From Alphaproteobacteria bacterium (GTDB lineage Bacteria > Myxococcota_A > UBA796 > UBA2385): a DNA stretch of 64,000 nt. The DNA lies in NCBI GenBank assembly GCA_020632755.1, contig JACKEY010000013.1:112408-176407 (forward strand). Reading direction: 5' to 3'. A model generated the notes under the pieces. That model made no database searches. It was not told the origin of the DNA and was given only the letters and a program-made list of their open reading frames with translations. Below are positions 60,257-64,000 of the stretch, in pieces. Numbering within the stretch: position 1 is the first letter of the stretch; every line of letters begins with the position of its first letter. The position numbers and the translations under genes are program-made.

Positions 60257-61539
60257 GGCCGCCCCTGCAGGAGCCCGGCGTACAGCGCCTCGAGCGCGTC
60301 GAGGTGCGCGTCGAGGGAGGGCGCGGCCCGTGGCGGCTGCTCGAGGGGTGCGGCCACGCACTCGCGCAGCGCGGCCACCAGGCCCTCGTCGTCGTCGTAC
60401 AGCCATCCGTCGCGACCGGGCTCGACCAGCTCGGGAAGTCCCCCTGTGGCCGGCGCGATGACCGGGCAGCCCGCCCGCCGGGCTTCCAGGACGACGAGGG
60501 GGGCGTTCTCGGGCCAGCGCGAGCCCAGGACCAGGGCCCGCGCACCCTGCAGGGCTGCGTGGACCTCGTCCCGCCCCAGGGCGCCGTGCCAGGCGTCTTC
60601 CGCCACCAGGTCGGGCTCGAGCAAGGGCCCGTGCAGGCGCAGGCCGGGCCCACCGTCGGGGAAGGCGCGCCGCCAGGCCTGCAGGACCCGATCGGGGCCC
60701 TTGTGCCAGGCGCCGGTCCCCAGGAACAGGAAGGGGCCGTCGCGCTCGGCTGGCCGTGGACCGGGCGCCGCTGCCGGCAGGCCATGGGGAAGGACGTCGA
60801 CGCTGCCGAGCCCGGCGGCGGTCGCGGCGTCGGCCAGGAAGCGGCTGGGCGCCAGGCGCAGGGCGCAGTGTTCGGCGAAGGCGCGCATGGCCCGGGCGCG
60901 GTGTGTCGCCGCCGTCGCCGTCTCGGTGGGTGCGCCCCGGCGGGGGGCCTGCAGTCGGCGGCGCAGGCGCTCGGGCACGACCCGGAAGGCCCGGTGCAGG
61001 CGCTCGGGCGGCACGGTCCCCGCCAGGCGGCCGGCGGCGCCCAGCAGGAGCCGCGCCCCCGAACCAGGGGTCGGCGCCCACGCGGCGGCGCAGGGGGCGC
61101 AGCGCTCGGGGGTCGGTCCGGCGCAGGGCAGGCGGGCGGGCCGCTCGATCAGCTGGCCGCCCGCGGGGCACCACAGCCAGGCGTCGTGCAGGGTCAGGGC
61201 GGTGGGCGCCGCGAACCGCAGACCGCTGCTGAGGAACTGCACGTGGTGGACGTGCACGAGGTCCGGGGCGAAGGCCGCGACGACCGCGCCCGCCTCGGCC
61301 TGTACGGCGCGATCCTCCTCGGCGACGGACAGGGCCCGGACCGGCATGTTCTGCACCAGCCGGAACACCCTCTCCCCGTGAGCGCCCTCCTCCTCCCACC
61401 CTGCGTACTGGGGCCGCGCCGGATCCCGGGTCGCGGCGAGGACGCCCACCCTCCAGCCGCGCTCCACCAGTCCCGCCGCCACGGTCGCGACGTGTTGCTC
61501 GGTGCCCGCGCGCTCGCGGGGCGGGTAGCCGTGCGCCAC
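60253..61539 (-). CDS. GT4-type glycosyltransferase, first of a coupled pair
   Basis: 428 aa from GTG 61539. GT-B fold with RAGTEQHVATVAAGLVERGW, VHVHHVQFLSSGL, FLFLGTGAWHKGPDRVLQAW, LGSRWPENAPLVVLEARRAGCPVIAPATGGLPELV; the same Cys pattern (CAGPTPERCAPC) as the next gene, so the two are paralogues. The first strand of the fold (SVLLVAHGYPP) begins before the GTG: the frame is open upstream to a TAA but contains no ATG, GTG or TTG, so translation may begin at a CTG (61542 or 61545). Divergent from the sigma-54 regulator by about 107 bases. Confidence 0.88.
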   Translation of the reverse strand: MAHGYPPRERAGTEQHVATVAAGLVERGWRVGVLAATRDPARPQYAGWEEEGAHGERVFRLVQNMPVRALSVAEEDRAVQAEAGAVVAAFAPDLVHVHHVQFLSSGLRFAAPTALTLHDAWLWCPAGGQLIERPARLPCAGPTPERCAPCAAAWAPTPGSGARLLLGAAGRLAGTVPPERLHRAFRVVPERLRRRLQAPRRGAPTETATAATHRARAMRAFAEHCALRLAPSRFLADAATAAGLGSVDVLPHGLPAAAPGPRPAERDGPFLFLGTGAWHKGPDRVLQAWRRAFPDGGPGLRLHGPLLEPDLVAEDAWHGALGRDEVHAALQGARALVLGSRWPENAPLVVLEARRAGCPVIAPATGGLPELVEPGRDGWLYDDDEGLVAALRECVAAPLEQPPRAAPSLDAHLDALEALYAGLLQGRP

Positions 61540-61633
61540 CAGCAGGACCGACGGCGGTGTCGGGACGGCGGCCGGCGGGGACAGGCGAGGGGACAGGGGG
61601 ACTCCAGGGAGCGGCGTGGGGCCGCGTCGGGCT

Positions 61634-61639
61634 TATAGT
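61634..61639 (+). promoter_or_regulatory. -10-like element directly upstream of the sigma-54 regulator start
   Basis: TATAGT ends 7 bases before ATG 61647, placing the transcript start at the start codon. No -35 element is visible 17 bases upstream. The spacing matches that before the ATGs at 13650 and 27843. Confidence 0.4.
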
Positions 61640-61646
61640 GCCCGCG

Positions 61647-63115
<1,469 letters not shown>

Positions 63116-63119
<4 letters not shown>

Positions 63120-64000
63120 GCCGCGCTCGGCTGGTGGCCCTGGTCGTGGTCGTGCTGCTGGCGGGGCTCGCCGTCGCGGTGGTGGCGCTGGGGCAGGACC
63201 CGGATCGGCTGGCCGCGCGGGCCCAGGAAGCGGTGGACCGGCACGACCTGCCCGGCGCAGAGGGGCTCTACCGGCGGGCCCTGGCCCAGGAGCCGGACCA
63301 CGTCCCGTCCCTGGCCGGCATCGGCTGGACCTACCTCCTGGCCGGCCAGGGGGGCGGAGCGGCCGGCGCCTTCGAGCGCTGCGTCGAGGTGGCGGGCGAG
63401 GAGCCCGAGTGCCTGCGGGGGCTGGCCGCCACGGCGGCGGCGCAGGGCGACATGCCGCGGGCCAGAGCGACCCTGGAGCGCGCGGTGGCCGTCGCGCCCG
63501 ACGACCCGGGCGTGCTGTCGAGCCAGGCGCTCATGGCGCTGGCCGAGCGCGACACGGACGAGGCCGCGCGGCGCTACGAGAGCCTGGTGGCGCGCTTCCC
63601 CGAGCGGGGCGAATACGCGATGGGGCTCGCCGAGGTCCGGCTGCGCCAGGACCGCACGGACGAGGCGCTGGTGCTGGTCGACCAGGCGCTGGACTCGCCC
63701 GAGCTTCCGCTCCGCTACGAGGCCCGACTGCGCGTGCTGCACGCGCGCGTGCTCGTGGCCCACGCCGACGTGGCGGCGCGGATCGACCCGGCCCGCTGCG
63801 ACGAGACCGCCGGACCGCTGCTGGCGTGGCTGGCCCGCGCCGACGCCGAGGTGGACCGCGCCGAGGCCACTGGAGTGCCGCTGCCCACCCTGGGGGAGGC
63901 GCGCCGCCTGGTCGCGAGGAACCGCGGCACGATCGAGGACGCCTGTCCTGGGGTCGGACTGGACGAGCTGACGGCCGGGCTGCGCAAGGCAGGCGCAGAC
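63116..64000 (+). CDS. Membrane-anchored TPR protein, 3' end cut by window edge
   Basis: At least 295 codons, open to the last base. GTG 63116 overlaps the stop of the sigma-54 regulator (GTGA). One N-terminal membrane helix (LVALVVVVLLAGLAVAVVALG), then five or six TPR-like pairs (AVDRHDLPGAEGLYRRALAQEP; PSLAGIGWTYLLAGQ; RATLERAVAVAPDDPG; EALVLVDQAL). A single-pass protein with periplasmic repeats is expected. Coupled translation with the regulator suggests it is part of the same signalling or output unit. The complete protein lies beyond the window. Confidence 0.85.

Overview
The window is a strongly GC-rich stretch of bacterial chromosome with dense genes on both strands. No rRNA, tRNA, CRISPR, insertion sequence or phage gene was seen. 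The gene content points to a Gram-negative, Myxococcota-type (former Deltaproteobacteria) organism. It has a KDO synthase (lipopolysaccharide), outer-membrane barrel and lipoprotein genes, MopE-type Asp/Cys repeat proteins with FG-GAP domains, several Hsp70s, an NtrC-type regulator and many tetratricopeptide proteins. The species cannot be named from the sequence. No gap between genes exceeds about 150 bases. Both end genes are cut by the window edges.

Layout. 1-9.7 kb: an incomplete unknown gene, a seven-haem cytochrome with HEAT and TPR repeats, two translationally coupled giant exported paralogues (one carrying an inserted LysM domain), and a MopE-repeat/FG-GAP lipoprotein. 9.8-16.3 kb: a UbiD-family decarboxylase facing a three-gene plus-strand set (polytopic membrane protein, BASS-type transporter, D-aminoacylase-like amidohydrolase). 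16.4-25.9 kb: ftsH, a second MopE-repeat lipoprotein, a polyprenyl-phosphate sugar transferase followed by a PGM1-like ATP-grasp ligase, kdsA, and a tethered ferredoxin. 26-28.9 kb: a divergent pair of unrecognised genes. 29-36.8 kb: an SCP2 protein, ligA with a coupled lipoprotein, an unusual Hsp70 joined to trmJ, a small coiled-coil protein and a zinc dehydrogenase.

36.9-48.3 kb is one long minus-strand run: hemW, grpE, dnaK, dnaJ, an LpoA-like binding protein, thiL and two CorC/CNNM transport proteins. The last three genes are coupled by 4-base overlaps. No hrcA or CIRCE element was seen. 48.4-51.8 kb holds a fused double M16 peptidase and a proline-rich protein.

51.9-58.8 kb is the most interesting region. 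A TPR protein, an outer-membrane barrel and a vWA-domain lipoprotein form a minus-strand operon that resembles GltC, GltA/B and CglB of the Myxococcus gliding machinery. Beside it lies a very large bactofilin-like beta-helix protein with an acidic linker, expressed from a promoter with a structured leader. 58.9-64 kb has two coupled family-4 glycosyltransferases, a sigma-54 response regulator and a coupled membrane-anchored TPR protein that runs off the end.

The main candidates for something undescribed are the Glt/CglB-like module with its scaffold, the tandem LysM-insertion paralogues, and the divergent unknown pair at 26-29 kb.
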